NCBI GenBank assembly: GCA_017449265.1
Contig: JAFSJW010000049.1
Span: forward strand, 1-64,000
Reading direction: 5' to 3'
DNA: 64,000 nt
Source of the DNA: Treponema sp.
GTDB taxonomy: Bacteria > Spirochaetota > Spirochaetia > Treponematales > Treponemataceae
Positions 9,215-19,136 of the stretch are shown piece by piece (within the stretch, counting starts at the first letter, position 1; each line of letters starts with the position of its first letter). Both the position numbers and the translations under genes were made by a program. A model generated the notes under the pieces. That model searched no databases, was not told where the DNA came from, and saw nothing but the letters and a program-made list of their open reading frames with translations.

Positions 9215-11407
9215 ATGAATAATTTTTTTACAAAATCTTTGACTCGCCGTCTTTCTTGGAGCATCGGAGCTGTTTCTGTTATTTTGCTTGTCATTACAAG
9301 TTTTGTAATAAGATGGCAGCTTTTGGTAAGTTTTAATAAAGCTTCTGATGATTATGTTTCTTCTGTTGCGTATCGATATACTGAGAGCACTTCCCGCATT
9401 CTTTCTATGGAATTTTCGATTTGTAAATCATTGCAGGCTGCTCTTGAAAAATACAAAAATATTCCTGTTGAATCAAGGCGTTCCTATATAGACAATATTC
9501 TTAGGGAAACATTGGTAAAAAATCCTTCTCTTGTTGATGCTTACACTGTCTGGGAGCCGAACGCGCTTGACGGGCTTGATGATATGTATGCGGGTACTGC
9601 CCACCATGACTCAACGGGACGGTTTATCCCGTATTGGACTAATGACGGGAAAAATATTGATGTAGTTGCTCTTACTGATTATGTCGGCTCATTCTGGTAC
9701 GAAGAGCCGCTTCACAGTTCAAAAGGTATTTTGATTGAGCCGAATCCTTACGAAATTGCAGGAAAAACTATCTGGGTGTGCGGCGTAGCGTTCCCTATCA
9801 AAGATGAGAACGGAAAAGCGGTCGGTACTGTAGGAATTGATATGTCGCTGGAAACGCTCACTGATATTCTGAAAAACGCTGAAATTTACAAAACCGGATA
9901 TATTACGCTTTTTTCTGCTACTGGTCTTGTAGCCTCTGATGCTGATGCTTCCCTTCTTGGAAAAGTCAGCCCGAAATTCAGTTCGGGTGAAACTGCCAGT
10001 CTCTTCAAGAATTCGGCTTCTACGCTCAAGCCTTTTGTGTACAAGGACGATTCAAACGGCATGAAAAGGCTTGTAAATGTAGTTCCTATAAAAGTTCAAG
10101 AGGCTGACCAAATCTGGTTCGTAGGGGTAAATGTAAGCGAAAAAGAAATTCTTGCGGCATCGCAAAAAATTGTTACGATTATTTCTTTGATTTTTCTCGT
10201 TCTTATATCGATTATAATTGTTTTCCTCATTTTGATTGTAAAACGCACTACAAAAGAAATAAATAAGGGCGTTGACGCGATGAAAAACATTGCTCAGGGT
10301 GATGGAGACCTTACTGTCCGTATGAAGGTGAAAGGCGAGGACGAAGTCGCAAAAATGTATGTTTTCTTCAATAAAACTATGGAAAAATTACAGACTTCCA
10401 TAGCTCAGGTAAAAGAAAGCGCAGCCCAGATTGATAAGATTGGAACGACTCTTTCGGACAATATGAACGATACTGCCGCTGCCGCAAACCAAATTACGGC
10501 TAATATTGATTCTGTGAACAAGCAGATTCAGTTGCAAGGTAAGAATGTTGACGATTCGTCCAGGGCTGTTTCAAAAATCAACGAGACTGTTAACAATCTC
10601 ATAAATAGCATTCAAACTCAAAGCTCAAGTGTCGTCCAGTCATCTTCTGCTATTGAAGAGATGGTTGCGAATATTCGTTCTGTAACGAACATTCTTCTTA
10701 AAAATAATGAGACGATTTTAAGCCTTGAAAAATCATCGGAAGAAGGCCGCGAAGGAATAAAAAAATCCGTCGAGTCAACGAGAAAAATCATGGGGCAGTC
10801 AAAGACGCTTCTTGATGCGAGCCATGTAATTCAGAACATTGCTAGCCAGACGAACCTCCTTGCCATGAATGCGGCTATTGAGGCAGCTCATGCCGGCGAG
10901 TCCGGGGCTGGATTCAGCGTGGTTGCTGAGGAAATCAGAAAGCTCGCTGAGGATTCAAGCTCTCAGGGAAAAACTATAACGACGAATTTGAAGGCCGCAC
11001 TTGCAAGCATAAGCGAAGTAGCTGATTCTACGAATCTTATGCAGGAGAAGTTCAACGAAATATATGCTTTGACTCAGGAAGTCGCAAGGCAGGAGCTGAC
11101 TATAAAGAGCGCGATGGAAGAGCAGAGTGAGGGCGGCGGTCAGGTTCTCGGCGCAATGAAAGAAATCAGCGAGATTACTGAGAGCGTTAAGCACGGCGGA
11201 AATGATATGCAAGTCGCAACGAATAGCGTGAACGAAAAGATGGAAAATCTTATGCGCCTGACGAACGAAATTACATCAAGTATGCAGGAAATGTCTTTAG
11301 GCATTGAGAGCATAAATACATCTATGAATTCTTGCAATGACTTGTCACATCAGACTGCTGCTTCAATCGAAGTTCTTTCGGAAGCAGTCGGAAAGTTCAA
11401 AGTCTGA
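9215..11407 (+). CDS. methyl-accepting chemotaxis protein with Cache sensor (730 aa)
   Basis: Third chemoreceptor of the region. Membrane helix 1 spans about residues 15-36; the periplasmic Cache part (~40-305) includes [32 protein letters not shown] and [20 protein letters not shown], the last two being strongly Cache-like. Helix 2 is ~318-345 ([20 protein letters not shown]), followed by HAMP ([19 protein letters not shown]) and the signalling hairpin ([21 protein letters not shown]). It ends VGKFKV, so all three receptors finish in a similar short hydrophobic tail rather than a CheR-tethering NWETF pentapeptide. The start has AAGGA at ordinary spacing. Confidence 0.94.
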   Translation: MNNFFTKSLTRRLSWSIGAVSVILLVITSFVIRWQLLVSFNKASDDYVSSVAYRYTESTSRILSMEFSICKSLQAALEKYKNIPVESRRSYIDNILRETLVKNPSLVDAYTVWEPNALDGLDDMYAGTAHHDSTGRFIPYWTNDGKNIDVVALTDYVGSFWYEEPLHSSKGILIEPNPYEIAGKTIWVCGVAFPIKDENGKAVGTVGIDMSLETLTDILKNAEIYKTGYITLFSATGLVASDADASLLGKVSPKFSSGETASLFKNSASTLKPFVYKDDSNGMKRLVNVVPIKVQEADQIWFVGVNVSEKEILAASQKIVTIISLIFLVLISIIIVFLILIVKRTTKEINKGVDAMKNIAQGDGDLTVRMKVKGEDEVAKMYVFFNKTMEKLQTSIAQVKESAAQIDKIGTTLSDNMNDTAAAANQITANIDSVNKQIQLQGKNVDDSSRAVSKINETVNNLINSIQTQSSSVVQSSSAIEEMVANIRSVTNILLKNNETILSLEKSSEEGREGIKKSVESTRKIMGQSKTLLDASHVIQNIASQTNLLAMNAAIEAAHAGESGAGFSVVAEEIRKLAEDSSSQGKTITTNLKAALASISEVADSTNLMQEKFNEIYALTQEVARQELTIKSAMEEQSEGGGQVLGAMKEISEITESVKHGGNDMQVATNSVNEKMENLMRLTNEITSSMQEMSLGIESINTSMNSCNDLSHQTAASIEVLSEAVGKFKV

Positions 11408-11443
11408 CATAAGACCCAGAAATGTGGTCATGCTGAACTTACG

Positions 11444-11460
11444 CCTGCCAGAGGGGCAGG
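11444..11460 (+). terminator. weak hairpin after chemoreceptor gene
   Basis: CCTGCC-AGAGG-GGCAGG stem-loop about 40 nt past the stop codon. The following T-run is delayed, so function as a terminator is uncertain. Confidence 0.35.
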
Positions 11461-11510
11461 TGTTGCAGCAATATTTTTAATCTGTTTTTACGAAAATCAA
11501 TTCAAATAAA

Positions 11511-11553
11511 AAAAGCGGGTTCACTTGTCTGCTTCTGGCAATCAAGTGAACCC
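11511..11553 (-). terminator. intrinsic terminator of the SDR dehydrogenase gene
   Basis: Perfect 11-bp inverted repeat GGGTTCACTTG / CAAGTGAACCC (11517-11527 and 11543-11553), followed on the minus strand by a T-tract. It lies 26 nt past the dehydrogenase stop. Confidence 0.85.
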
Positions 11554-11579
11554 ACTGTATCTATTGCAAAATTATTGCG

Positions 11580-12395
11580 TTATGATGGCTGTTTTCCGAT
11601 GTAAGCGAGGATACCGCCGTCTACATAGAGAATATGGCCATTGACTGCGTTTGATGCGTCAGAAGCCAAGAATACTGCAGGACCTGCCAATTCCTCTGCG
11701 TCGAGCCAGCGTCCAGCCGGTGTTTTTGCGCAGATGAACTGGTCGAACGGATGGCGGCTGCCATCTGGCTGTTTTTCGCGGAGTGGGGCTGTCTGTGGAG
11801 TTGCGATGTATCCAGGTCCAATACCGTTACACTGGATGTTGTTTCCGCCGTACTCAGAGCAGATGTTGCGTGTGAGCATTTTGAGACCGCCCTTAGCTGC
11901 TGCATAAGCAGAAACTGTTTCGCGACCAAGTTCACTCATCATAGAACAGATGTTGATGATTTTTCCGTGGCCTTTTTTAATCATGCCAGGAAGAACTGCC
12001 TTAGAAACGATGAAAGGAGCGTTCAAGTCAACATCGATAACCTGACGGAATTCCTCTGCTTTCATTTCAATCATTGGAATTCGTTTGATGATTCCAGCGT
12101 TGTTAACGAGAATATCGACTACGCCCACATCTTTCTCGATTTTTTTGACTGTTTCCTGAACCTGCTCTTCGTTTGTGACATCACAGATATATCCGTGAAC
12201 ATCTTTGATTCCAGCATCAGCATAGTTCTTCAAACCCATGTCGAGCTGTTCCTGTCCGCGGTCGTTGAAAACGATTTTTGCGCCAGCTGCTGCGAACGCC
12301 TTTGCGATTGCGAAACCAATGCCGTAAGAAGCACCTGTTACCCATGCAATTTTTCCTGAAAGATCAAAATCTTTCATTTCAAAAGCTTTTGCCAT
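11580..12395 (-). CDS. SDR-family gluconate 5-dehydrogenase / 2-deoxygluconate 3-dehydrogenase (271 aa)
   Basis: Classical short-chain dehydrogenase that interconverts keto and hydroxy sugar acids with NAD(P). Visible: cofactor motif TGASYGIG, NNAG, catalytic Ser in INICSMMSE, and YAAAKGG (Tyr-x3-Lys). The C-terminal GRETVSAYAAAKGGLKMLTR, GPGYIATPQTAPLRE and DGGILAYIGKQP segments are close to the enzymes annotated gluconate 5-dehydrogenase in Bacteroides-type pectin/uronate loci. ATG at 12395 has GGAGG 8 nt upstream; a TTG at 12410 is unlikely. With kdgK at the left edge it supports metabolism of uronates or ketogluconates. Exact substrate is not readable. Confidence 0.85.
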   Translation of the reverse strand: MAKAFEMKDFDLSGKIAWVTGASYGIGFAIAKAFAAAGAKIVFNDRGQEQLDMGLKNYADAGIKDVHGYICDVTNEEQVQETVKKIEKDVGVVDILVNNAGIIKRIPMIEMKAEEFRQVIDVDLNAPFIVSKAVLPGMIKKGHGKIINICSMMSELGRETVSAYAAAKGGLKMLTRNICSEYGGNNIQCNGIGPGYIATPQTAPLREKQPDGSRHPFDQFICAKTPAGRWLDAEELAGPAVFLASDASNAVNGHILYVDGGILAYIGKQPS

Positions 12396-12460
12396 TTTAA
12401 TAGCCTCCAAAAAAATATAGGGATATTATATCACAACTTTACGATTTATTCATCAGAAAG

Positions 12461-14584
12461 CTATTTTTTTGCAGATTTTAGAATGTTTATGACTTCATCT
12501 GCCGTAGTTGCCTCAAGCAGCTTTGTCTTGATATCTTCCTGCATTAGTGCGCCTGAAACTGCGCTGAGAACTTGCATATGCGGAGCTTGCCCGGAAGAAG
12601 GGGAAGCAATCATAACAAAGATAAAAGCTGGCTTTCCGTCAAGAGATGCAAAGTCTACACCGCCTTTCTTTATTCCGATTGCAACTGAAATCTCTTTTAC
12701 AGCGTCAGTGCGCGCATGAGGGAGTGCGATTCCGTTTCCGAGACCTGTGCTCATTGATTTTTCACGCTCTATGAGCGCATTCAGAACTGCTTTCTTGTCA
12801 TTGATTTTTCCTGATTTTTCAAGCAAGTCGAGCATTTCGCATAAGATCTCGTCTTTTGAATTTCCTTTCAAATCGCAAGAAATTGAATCTTTGTTCAAAA
12901 CTTTAAAAAGCATATTTTCCACCCTGTTTTGTGAATTTGCGATTCCTGACTGGAATCCTGTCTGAACCGCATTTTTGTTTCTTTCTGTTATATATTTTAA
13001 TGAAGCCATAGATTTATCAAGACGAATTATGATTTCACTGATTTCTGCTTTTACAAAACCCATGTCTTTTTCTGATGTTTCAATGCTGATAATTGACTCG
13101 TCCGTTTTCATGGAGAGCGCAACATCGCCTTTTCGCGCTTGAATAAGCCCTTCATTGAAATTCATCATCTGAACATAGAATCCTTCTGAGCGCAAATCAA
13201 AAACAAAATTGTCAAGAATGAACCTTGCAATCTCGCTGTCCTTAAAATCCCACTCAAAAATCTGGGCTTCTGATGACGCAATCTCCTTGCGCGTTCCGCG
13301 CCCTTTGACTTTTAGCGATACGCTCAAAATCGGTGGGGCAACGATTGTGGTTACAAGCGTCATCAGAATTACGACTCCGAAAAGTTCCTGGCTGATGATT
13401 GCGTTCCCGAGTGCGTCTTTTGCAGTAAGCCCAATGCCCGCGATAATAAGCGCGACTTCGCCACGAGGAATCATGCCGGAGCCGATTCTGAACGCGCCTT
13501 TCATATTGAACCCGAGCAGAAGAGCTGGAACTCCGCAGCCTGCCAGCTTGGCGAGAATTGCAAGCACCGTGTATATGCCGCCGCAGATGAGCACGCTCCG
13601 ACTCAAAAGATAAGATACATCAACGCTCATTCCTGTTACGCAGAAAAAAATCGGAACAAAGAATTTGTACAAACCGTGAATCCGTTCTTCAATCAGCGGG
13701 GCTATGTCAGTTCCTGAGAGCGCAAGACCTGTTGTGTACGCGCCTATAATCATTGATATGCTCTGCTTTTCAAAAAATCCTGCCAGAAGGAATGCCACGC
13801 CGAGTGAAGCGATGGAAAAATCGAATGTGCCGCCGAAAAATCTCACAAAGCGGGCAATTTTCTTTGAGAGCAGAATGAATATGACGGTCGTTACGAGCCA
13901 GATTCCGAATGCTTTGAGCGCAATGACAGCAATAGCTGACGGCGTTGGCTTTGTTCCTGTTCCGAGCGCGGAAACTATGCCCATGACTACGGCAAGAAGC
14001 ACGATTCCAAGAACATCGTCAAAAACGGCTGAGGCAAGAATTGTAACGCCTTCGGGAGAATCCATCTTTTTCTTTTCGCTCAGGATTCGGGCAGTTATTC
14101 CTACAGATGTTGCCGTTGACATGATTCCCAGAAACAGGCATTTTAAGTCCATGAAGCCCGCGCAGTCAATTCCGAGCTTAGGAAGTATGAGCGTTGCGGA
14201 AAAGTCACCCAGAATGAATGAAGCTGCAACTCCGCCCAAGCCGATTATTCCGCCAGAAACCGAGTACTTTATGAAAAGGGATAAATCCGTCTCAAGTCCA
14301 GAAGAAAAGAGCAATATTATAGAAGCAATCTGAGCGAATGCGTACAGTTCCGGGGAAACTGCTCCTGCAGAAGAAGAGCTGATTCCGAACAGTCCTGAAG
14401 AAAATCCTGGAAGCGCAATGCTTCCCAGCGCGAACGGACCGATGATAATTCCTGAGATAAGTTCGCCAAGCACAGACGGAATACCGATTTTTACAGCAAA
14501 TTTTCCGAAAATCCTTGCGGCAAAAATGATTATTGCCAGTTGAAAAATAAGAGATGTTATAATTTCCGTAATATTTTCATCCAT
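12461..14584 (-). CDS. CPA2-type cation/proton antiporter fused to PTS IIA domain (707 aa)
   Basis: Inner-membrane monovalent cation/H+ exchanger. Residues ~1-420 carry about a dozen hydrophobic helices with CPA2-like segments (GKFAVKIGIPSVLGELISGIIIGP, SSGLETDL, SATSVGITARILSE, FDDVLGIV). Residues ~430-545 form a soluble linker that I do not recognise. Residues ~560-707 are a complete EIIA(fru/ntr)-type domain with the phosphorylatable His in GNGIALPHARTDAV and the usual GVDFASLDGKP and HMQVLSAVS blocks. This suggests that ion transport responds to phosphotransferase status. Start has GGAG 7 nt upstream. An ordinary CPA2 protein would instead end in a TrkA-N/TrkA-C domain. Confidence 0.88.
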   Translation of the reverse strand: MDENITEIITSLIFQLAIIIFAARIFGKFAVKIGIPSVLGELISGIIIGPFALGSIALPGFSSGLFGISSSSAGAVSPELYAFAQIASIILLFSSGLETDLSLFIKYSVSGGIIGLGGVAASFILGDFSATLILPKLGIDCAGFMDLKCLFLGIMSTATSVGITARILSEKKKMDSPEGVTILASAVFDDVLGIVLLAVVMGIVSALGTGTKPTPSAIAVIALKAFGIWLVTTVIFILLSKKIARFVRFFGGTFDFSIASLGVAFLLAGFFEKQSISMIIGAYTTGLALSGTDIAPLIEERIHGLYKFFVPIFFCVTGMSVDVSYLLSRSVLICGGIYTVLAILAKLAGCGVPALLLGFNMKGAFRIGSGMIPRGEVALIIAGIGLTAKDALGNAIISQELFGVVILMTLVTTIVAPPILSVSLKVKGRGTRKEIASSEAQIFEWDFKDSEIARFILDNFVFDLRSEGFYVQMMNFNEGLIQARKGDVALSMKTDESIISIETSEKDMGFVKAEISEIIIRLDKSMASLKYITERNKNAVQTGFQSGIANSQNRVENMLFKVLNKDSISCDLKGNSKDEILCEMLDLLEKSGKINDKKAVLNALIEREKSMSTGLGNGIALPHARTDAVKEISVAIGIKKGGVDFASLDGKPAFIFVMIASPSSGQAPHMQVLSAVSGALMQEDIKTKLLEATTADEVINILKSAKK

Positions 14585-14674
14585 GTTTATACTCCAGAAA
14601 AATGAAATATATAAAAGAAAATATTATCATTTTGAAGAATTAAAGTGAATAATTATGAAAACAATAGAATGCTT

Positions 14675-14705
14675 TTGAAATCAATTTTGAGAGTATTGAT
14701 TTCAA
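14675..14705. repeat. perfect 11-bp inverted repeat
   Basis: TTGAAATCAAT / ATTGATTTCAA with a 9-nt loop, between the barrel-protein gene and the antiporter gene (both minus strand). A T-tract follows only on the plus strand, so it is not an obvious terminator for these genes. Confidence 0.55.
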
Positions 14706-14715
14706 TTTTTCTGAA

Positions 14716-15354
14716 TTAAAATTTCCAGCATATTCCGAGCGTGGGGGAGTACTTGAACACAGATTCCGTGTCGTCTGTGTCTTTTGTTAAGGTTGAGTTG
14801 ACTTCCGCCTCAGTTCTGAATTTTCCAGGCAGATTGCATCCAATGCAAAGTGAGCCGTAGAACGAAAAATGCTTTCCCGGCGTAAAAATCATCGTTGCGT
14901 TTCCGCCAACATGAACGGCATTGTAAAATTCCCTGTATGTTACGGTTGGAGAAGAATTGCTTTCGTACATGAAAAAATCATAATCAATCCCAACGGTCGC
15001 AAAAAATCCTATGAAAATATTGTCCGTGTACACGGGCGCATATCCGGGGCAAAGCAGGAAAGTGACATTAAGCCCCGACAGATTCTCATTGTTAACATTT
15101 TTTTTGTCGCTCTGGGTGTAGTTTACATCAAGGGTGGCACGAACGGCGAATTTGCTCGGGTGAACGCCCGTGTAGAACAAATTCAGACCATTCTGCCAGC
15201 TGAACTGCTTCTCGTAATCATAATCCTGAGATTTGACAATCATATTGGACGGAATTCTGTAGCCGAATCCTGCAAAATTCGCCCAGCGGCGGACATGCGC
15301 GGACAGTGCGAAGCTCATAGAAAAAACAATGATTGCGAGAAGAAATTTCTTCAT
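14716..15354 (-). CDS. small outer-membrane beta-barrel-like protein (212 aa)
   Basis: Exported protein: a signal peptide (MKKFLLAIIVFSMSFALSA, cleavage near residue 19) precedes alternating hydrophobic/polar segments rich in Tyr, Phe and Gly, ending in the aromatic C-terminus YSPTLGICWKF, as outer-membrane barrels do. Short turns such as NYTQSDKKNVNNENLSG fit surface loops. It starts 4 nt after the PII-like gene stops, so it belongs to the RND efflux operon. I do not recognise a named family. A barrel role is inferred from composition only. Confidence 0.65.
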   Translation of the reverse strand: MKKFLLAIIVFSMSFALSAHVRRWANFAGFGYRIPSNMIVKSQDYDYEKQFSWQNGLNLFYTGVHPSKFAVRATLDVNYTQSDKKNVNNENLSGLNVTFLLCPGYAPVYTDNIFIGFFATVGIDYDFFMYESNSSPTVTYREFYNAVHVGGNATMIFTPGKHFSFYGSLCIGCNLPGKFRTEAEVNSTLTKDTDDTESVFKYSPTLGICWKF

Positions 15355-15358
15355 AAAA

Positions 15359-15703
15359 TCAAACCTCTGTTGACTCGGAGATAAAGCAGGCTATTCCTTC
15401 TCCCATATATTGAATCCGAAGTTTTTCCACGATTTCGATGATTGCCTTGCATTCTTCTTCGCCGCAATAGACAATGTACATGACATTGAGCTGCGGCCAG
15501 ATTGCATCTCCCAAACGTGGATTTGAAAAACCGGCTCCTTTCACATTATCGATTTTTGTGAAGTGAGTTGCAACCTTTTTTTCTTTGAACAAAGCCTCAA
15601 AGTCTTCTTCCACGGCTTGCGAAAAAATGATTTCCACGCGCTTTTGAAGACCTGCATGAATCTTTATGTTTTCCAAATAGCTCATTTTCGTTTCATTTTC
15701 CAT
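15359..15703 (-). CDS. PII-like, RND-associated protein (PG0541-type, 114 aa)
   Basis: Small cytosolic protein resembling the PG0541 family, PII-like proteins encoded next to RND efflux pumps. Seen: KIHAGLQKRVEIIFSQAVEEDFEALF, then FTKIDNVKGAGFSNPRLGDAIWPQLNVMYIVYCGEEE and a C-terminal EGIACFISESTEV, consistent with a ferredoxin-like fold with a loop near residue 55. It lies 172 nt downstream of the RND pump gene in the same direction. Start at 15703 (MENETKMSYLEN); an internal ATG at 15685 is also possible. Function is unknown in detail; it may sense a ligand and modulate the pump. Confidence 0.7.
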   Translation of the reverse strand: MENETKMSYLENIKIHAGLQKRVEIIFSQAVEEDFEALFKEKKVATHFTKIDNVKGAGFSNPRLGDAIWPQLNVMYIVYCGEEECKAIIEIVEKLRIQYMGEGIACFISESTEV

Positions 15704-15799
15704 AAATAAGACCTGCCTTGCACTGTGGCGCAAATAAAAACAAGTCCATTATAACTGAGACTATCAGTTTCTGAAATAGCCCCATCTTCAAATTAGAAG

Positions 15800-15838
15800 C
15801 AGTCTGTTTCGGGAACCTGAGTTTCCGAAACAGGACTG
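15800..15838. repeat. dispersed palindrome copy (TGTTTCGG type)
   Basis: CAGTC-TGTTTCGG / CCGAAACA-G-GACTG hairpin with one bulged base, between the RND pump stop and the PII-like gene. Related to the copies at 22825 and 63729. Confidence 0.65.
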
Positions 15839-15875
15839 TCTGCTTGACCATTGCGGTATGTTAACAGGCTTTTCC

Positions 15876-18800
15876 TTATATTCCGCTGCCGAATTCCGAC
15901 TCGAACCGCTTGTTGATTTTTTCTATTTCTTTGCGTCGTTTCTCTTCGGCAAGCCGTTTTTTCAGCTCCGGGTCGTGTTTTGCAGCCCGTTTTGCCGCCT
16001 TTTTGAGCCTGCGAGCATTGAAGATGTAGTAAATCGTAGGCATAAGGAACAATGTCATAATCGAGCCGAATGTCATTCCGCCGAATACTGTGAGCGAGAT
16101 TGGCTGTAAGTTTGCCGAACCTTCGCCAGGGAAAAAAGCCATTGGCGTAAGCGAAATGACCGTCGTGAGAGTTGACATTAGAATCGGGCGAAGACGGTTT
16201 CTTGCCGCCTGAATGCAAGCCTCTTCAAGTTCCAGTCCGCGCTTGCGAAGAAGGTTCGTGTAATCAACAAGAACGATACCGTTGTTTACGATTGTTCCGA
16301 CAAGTACGAGTACGCCCATAATCGTGACGATGTTGAGCCTGTTTCCTGAAATACCGTAAATCGCAATAACTCCGATGAACGACAGAGGAATTGTAAGAAT
16401 GACGATATACGGGTCAATTAGCGATTCAAACTGGGATGCCATTACAACGAATACAAGGAATGCCGCCAGAAGAATTACGAGTCCAAAACCGCGCACTGCT
16501 TCCAGCATCTGCTCCATGTCTCCAGAGTAGCCGATTGTTACGCCTTCTTCTTTCAGAATGTTTTTTGCGATTCTGTCCTGAACCTCAGACTGAACATCAC
16601 CAAGCGAAAGTCCTGAGAGAGGCTTTCCTGTTACATGTATGATTCGTGCCTGATTTTGTCTGTAGATTGTTACAGGAGCAGTGGTTTCTTCATAATGCGC
16701 AAAACTTGACAGCGGAATTCTCTGACCGCTGGAAGTAACGACTGAGATTGAATCAAGGTCGGTAAGCTTTGCTCTGTCTTTTTCTGCCATGCGCACAATA
16801 ACATCGATGTCATCTCCGTTCTTGGTGTAGCGGCTTGCCGTTGTTCCGCTGATGACTCCAGAAATCTCAGAGCCGATTGTGTAAATATTCAGTCCGAATT
16901 CCTGCATTCTGGCGCGGTCAAATACAATCTCTACTTGCGGAAGACCTTCTTTCAAATCCGAGCTTACTTCCGAAACAAGGTCCTGACAGTTGTTTTTCAG
17001 GTAATTTTCAATTTCTTTAGCCGTAGCTTTTACGCGAGCCAAATCATCGCTTCGCACATCAACGGACACACCCGCAGAACTGGACGCGCTGTTTGCCGCC
17101 GCCGCAAAACTCAGTGTTGCGCCCGGGAAAGAGTAAAAATGCTTGCGGAGCTTTTCTTTGGCTGTTTTTTCGTTATCATATCCTTTTGGCCTGTTTTTAG
17201 GCTCATAAAGCGTGAACACGATAGAGCCGGTGTTTGTCTCGGAGCTTGCGGCAAGCATACTCGTGCCGCCCACGGTTACTGTGGAGAATTTTACGCCGGT
17301 AAGCTCTTTGAGCGCGATTGCCTCAAATTCCTGAATAGTGTTTTGGGTTACTTCAAGTTTAGTTCCTTGAGCAAGCTCAAAATTGACTTGCACGGAATTT
17401 GCCGCTGACTCAGGCATGAATACGAATCCAATGAATTTCACCGAGGCAAAAGAAATCACAAGAAGGAGAATCAGAGCTGTAATCATCATTCTTCTGTGGT
17501 GGAGGACGAACTCAACGCCTTTCGCGTATTTTTCGTCGAGCTTGTCGAAGAAATTGTTGAATGATTTGTTGATTCCGTACGATATGCCGCCTGTGGACTG
17601 GTTCGTTCCGATTTTTGTGACGAGTTTTGAGCAGAGCACTGGAACGAGGGCCATTGCCACAATAAGCGAGCTTGAGAGGGAGAAGATGATTGTCCATGCA
17701 ACATCGTTGAAGAACTGGCCCATGAGTCCGAGCTTGTTCTTGAACACGAGCATCGGAAGGAAGATACAGACAGTAGTCAGTGTAGAGCCCATAATCGAAG
17801 TGACCATTTCCTGCGAACCGAGGACAGCCGCCACCCGAGGCTTTGTATCACGCTGAATGTAAGAATAGATGTTTTCCAGAACAACAATTGAGTTATCTAC
17901 GAGCATACCGATACCCAAAAGCATTCCTGCCATAGAAATCTGGTTGATTGAGATCCCTTTCAGGTACATACAAAGGAGCGTGATCATTACTGAAATCGGG
18001 ATTGACGCGCCTACGATGAGCGTAGATTTCATTGAGCGCAAGAATATGAAAAGCACCACGATTGCAAGGAAAGCACCTTGTATTACGGAGCCTACTACTT
18101 CCGAAATCGTCTGTTCGATGATGTCTACGGTGTTTGATGTTTCGAGAATCTCAACATCCGTAGGAATTTCTCTTTTGAGCTGAACAAGGCTTTTGCGCAC
18201 TCGTTTTGCCGCCTGCACGGAGTTTTTCCCGGACTGCTTCTGGAGCATAATCATTACGCAGGAATTTCCGTCCAAGTATGCGAGCGTGGATTCGTCCTTG
18301 TAGCCGTCATAGACATCGGCAATATCACGAAGCCGAATGGTACGCACGGCATTACCCGCTCCGACTTTGTACGATATTACTGTGTTTTTCAGGTCTTCAA
18401 GCGATTTGTATTTTCCGTCGTTCTTAATCGTGTAGTTTGTGTCTCCGCTTGTAATAGTTCCGCCAGACGACTGCACATTCTGAACTCCGATAAGCTGCGC
18501 GATTGAGCTGATTGTAAGACCGTAAGCCTCAAGACGGTCTCGGGGAATGTCTACGTTGATGGATTCTTCCCTTCCGCCGGAAATAATTGCGGAAGCAATA
18601 CCGTCAATCTGCTCAAGGCGCGGCTTTATTGTATCTTCTGCCAGCGCGCGCAGCTCTTCTGGCGTTCTGGAGCCTCGGAGCGCAAAGTTCATAATCGGCA
18701 TCATCGAAGGATCCATTTTGATTGTAATCGGTGACTTAGAGCCTGTTGGCAGATAGTTTCGGACAAGGTCTATTTTGTCGCGCACATCGCCGCCGGCCGC

Positions 18801-19106
18801 GTCAAGATTCGTTCCGTAGTTGAATTCAAGAATTACAAGGCTCAGTCCTGACATAGAGCGCGACTGTAATTTTTTAAGTCCGGAAACGCCGGAAAGGGAG
18901 CTTTCCAAAGTGCTTGTAAGACTTTGCTCGACTTCTTCAGGACCAGCTCCTTCATACTGAGTGTACACAATCATGTACGGCAAATCCATATCCGGATACA
19001 TATCGACAGGGAGCATTGTCGTACAGAAAATTCCAAGAATAATCATAAGCGTAAAAACAAGCAGGGTTGTGACAGGCTTGTTCACGCACTTTTCAGAAAT
19101 TGTCAT
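15876..19106 (-). CDS. RND-family efflux transporter, HAE1/AcrB type (1076 aa)
   Basis: Proton-driven inner-membrane pump of a tripartite exporter. It opens MTISEKCVNKPVTTLLVF (helix 1) with the porter-domain signature DMYPDMDLPYMIVYTQYEGAGPEEVEQ. Helix 4 reads GMLLGIGMLVDNSIVVLENI: the first of the paired proton-relay aspartates is present, the second is Asn. The second half repeats the layout (VMASQFESLIDPYIVILTIPLSFIG, GTIVNNGIVLVDY). The tail is basic and charged (KRRKEIEKINKRF). It is flanked by its fusion protein and outer-membrane factor. Substrate unknown. Start has GGAG at normal spacing. Confidence 0.94.
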   Translation of the reverse strand: MTISEKCVNKPVTTLLVFTLMIILGIFCTTMLPVDMYPDMDLPYMIVYTQYEGAGPEEVEQSLTSTLESSLSGVSGLKKLQSRSMSGLSLVILEFNYGTNLDAAGGDVRDKIDLVRNYLPTGSKSPITIKMDPSMMPIMNFALRGSRTPEELRALAEDTIKPRLEQIDGIASAIISGGREESINVDIPRDRLEAYGLTISSIAQLIGVQNVQSSGGTITSGDTNYTIKNDGKYKSLEDLKNTVISYKVGAGNAVRTIRLRDIADVYDGYKDESTLAYLDGNSCVMIMLQKQSGKNSVQAAKRVRKSLVQLKREIPTDVEILETSNTVDIIEQTISEVVGSVIQGAFLAIVVLFIFLRSMKSTLIVGASIPISVMITLLCMYLKGISINQISMAGMLLGIGMLVDNSIVVLENIYSYIQRDTKPRVAAVLGSQEMVTSIMGSTLTTVCIFLPMLVFKNKLGLMGQFFNDVAWTIIFSLSSSLIVAMALVPVLCSKLVTKIGTNQSTGGISYGINKSFNNFFDKLDEKYAKGVEFVLHHRRMMITALILLLVISFASVKFIGFVFMPESAANSVQVNFELAQGTKLEVTQNTIQEFEAIALKELTGVKFSTVTVGGTSMLAASSETNTGSIVFTLYEPKNRPKGYDNEKTAKEKLRKHFYSFPGATLSFAAAANSASSSAGVSVDVRSDDLARVKATAKEIENYLKNNCQDLVSEVSSDLKEGLPQVEIVFDRARMQEFGLNIYTIGSEISGVISGTTASRYTKNGDDIDVIVRMAEKDRAKLTDLDSISVVTSSGQRIPLSSFAHYEETTAPVTIYRQNQARIIHVTGKPLSGLSLGDVQSEVQDRIAKNILKEEGVTIGYSGDMEQMLEAVRGFGLVILLAAFLVFVVMASQFESLIDPYIVILTIPLSFIGVIAIYGISGNRLNIVTIMGVLVLVGTIVNNGIVLVDYTNLLRKRGLELEEACIQAARNRLRPILMSTLTTVISLTPMAFFPGEGSANLQPISLTVFGGMTFGSIMTLFLMPTIYYIFNARRLKKAAKRAAKHDPELKKRLAEEKRRKEIEKINKRFESEFGSGI

Positions 19107-19136
19107 AAAATCTCCAAGTTAGCTCTAAAAACTATT

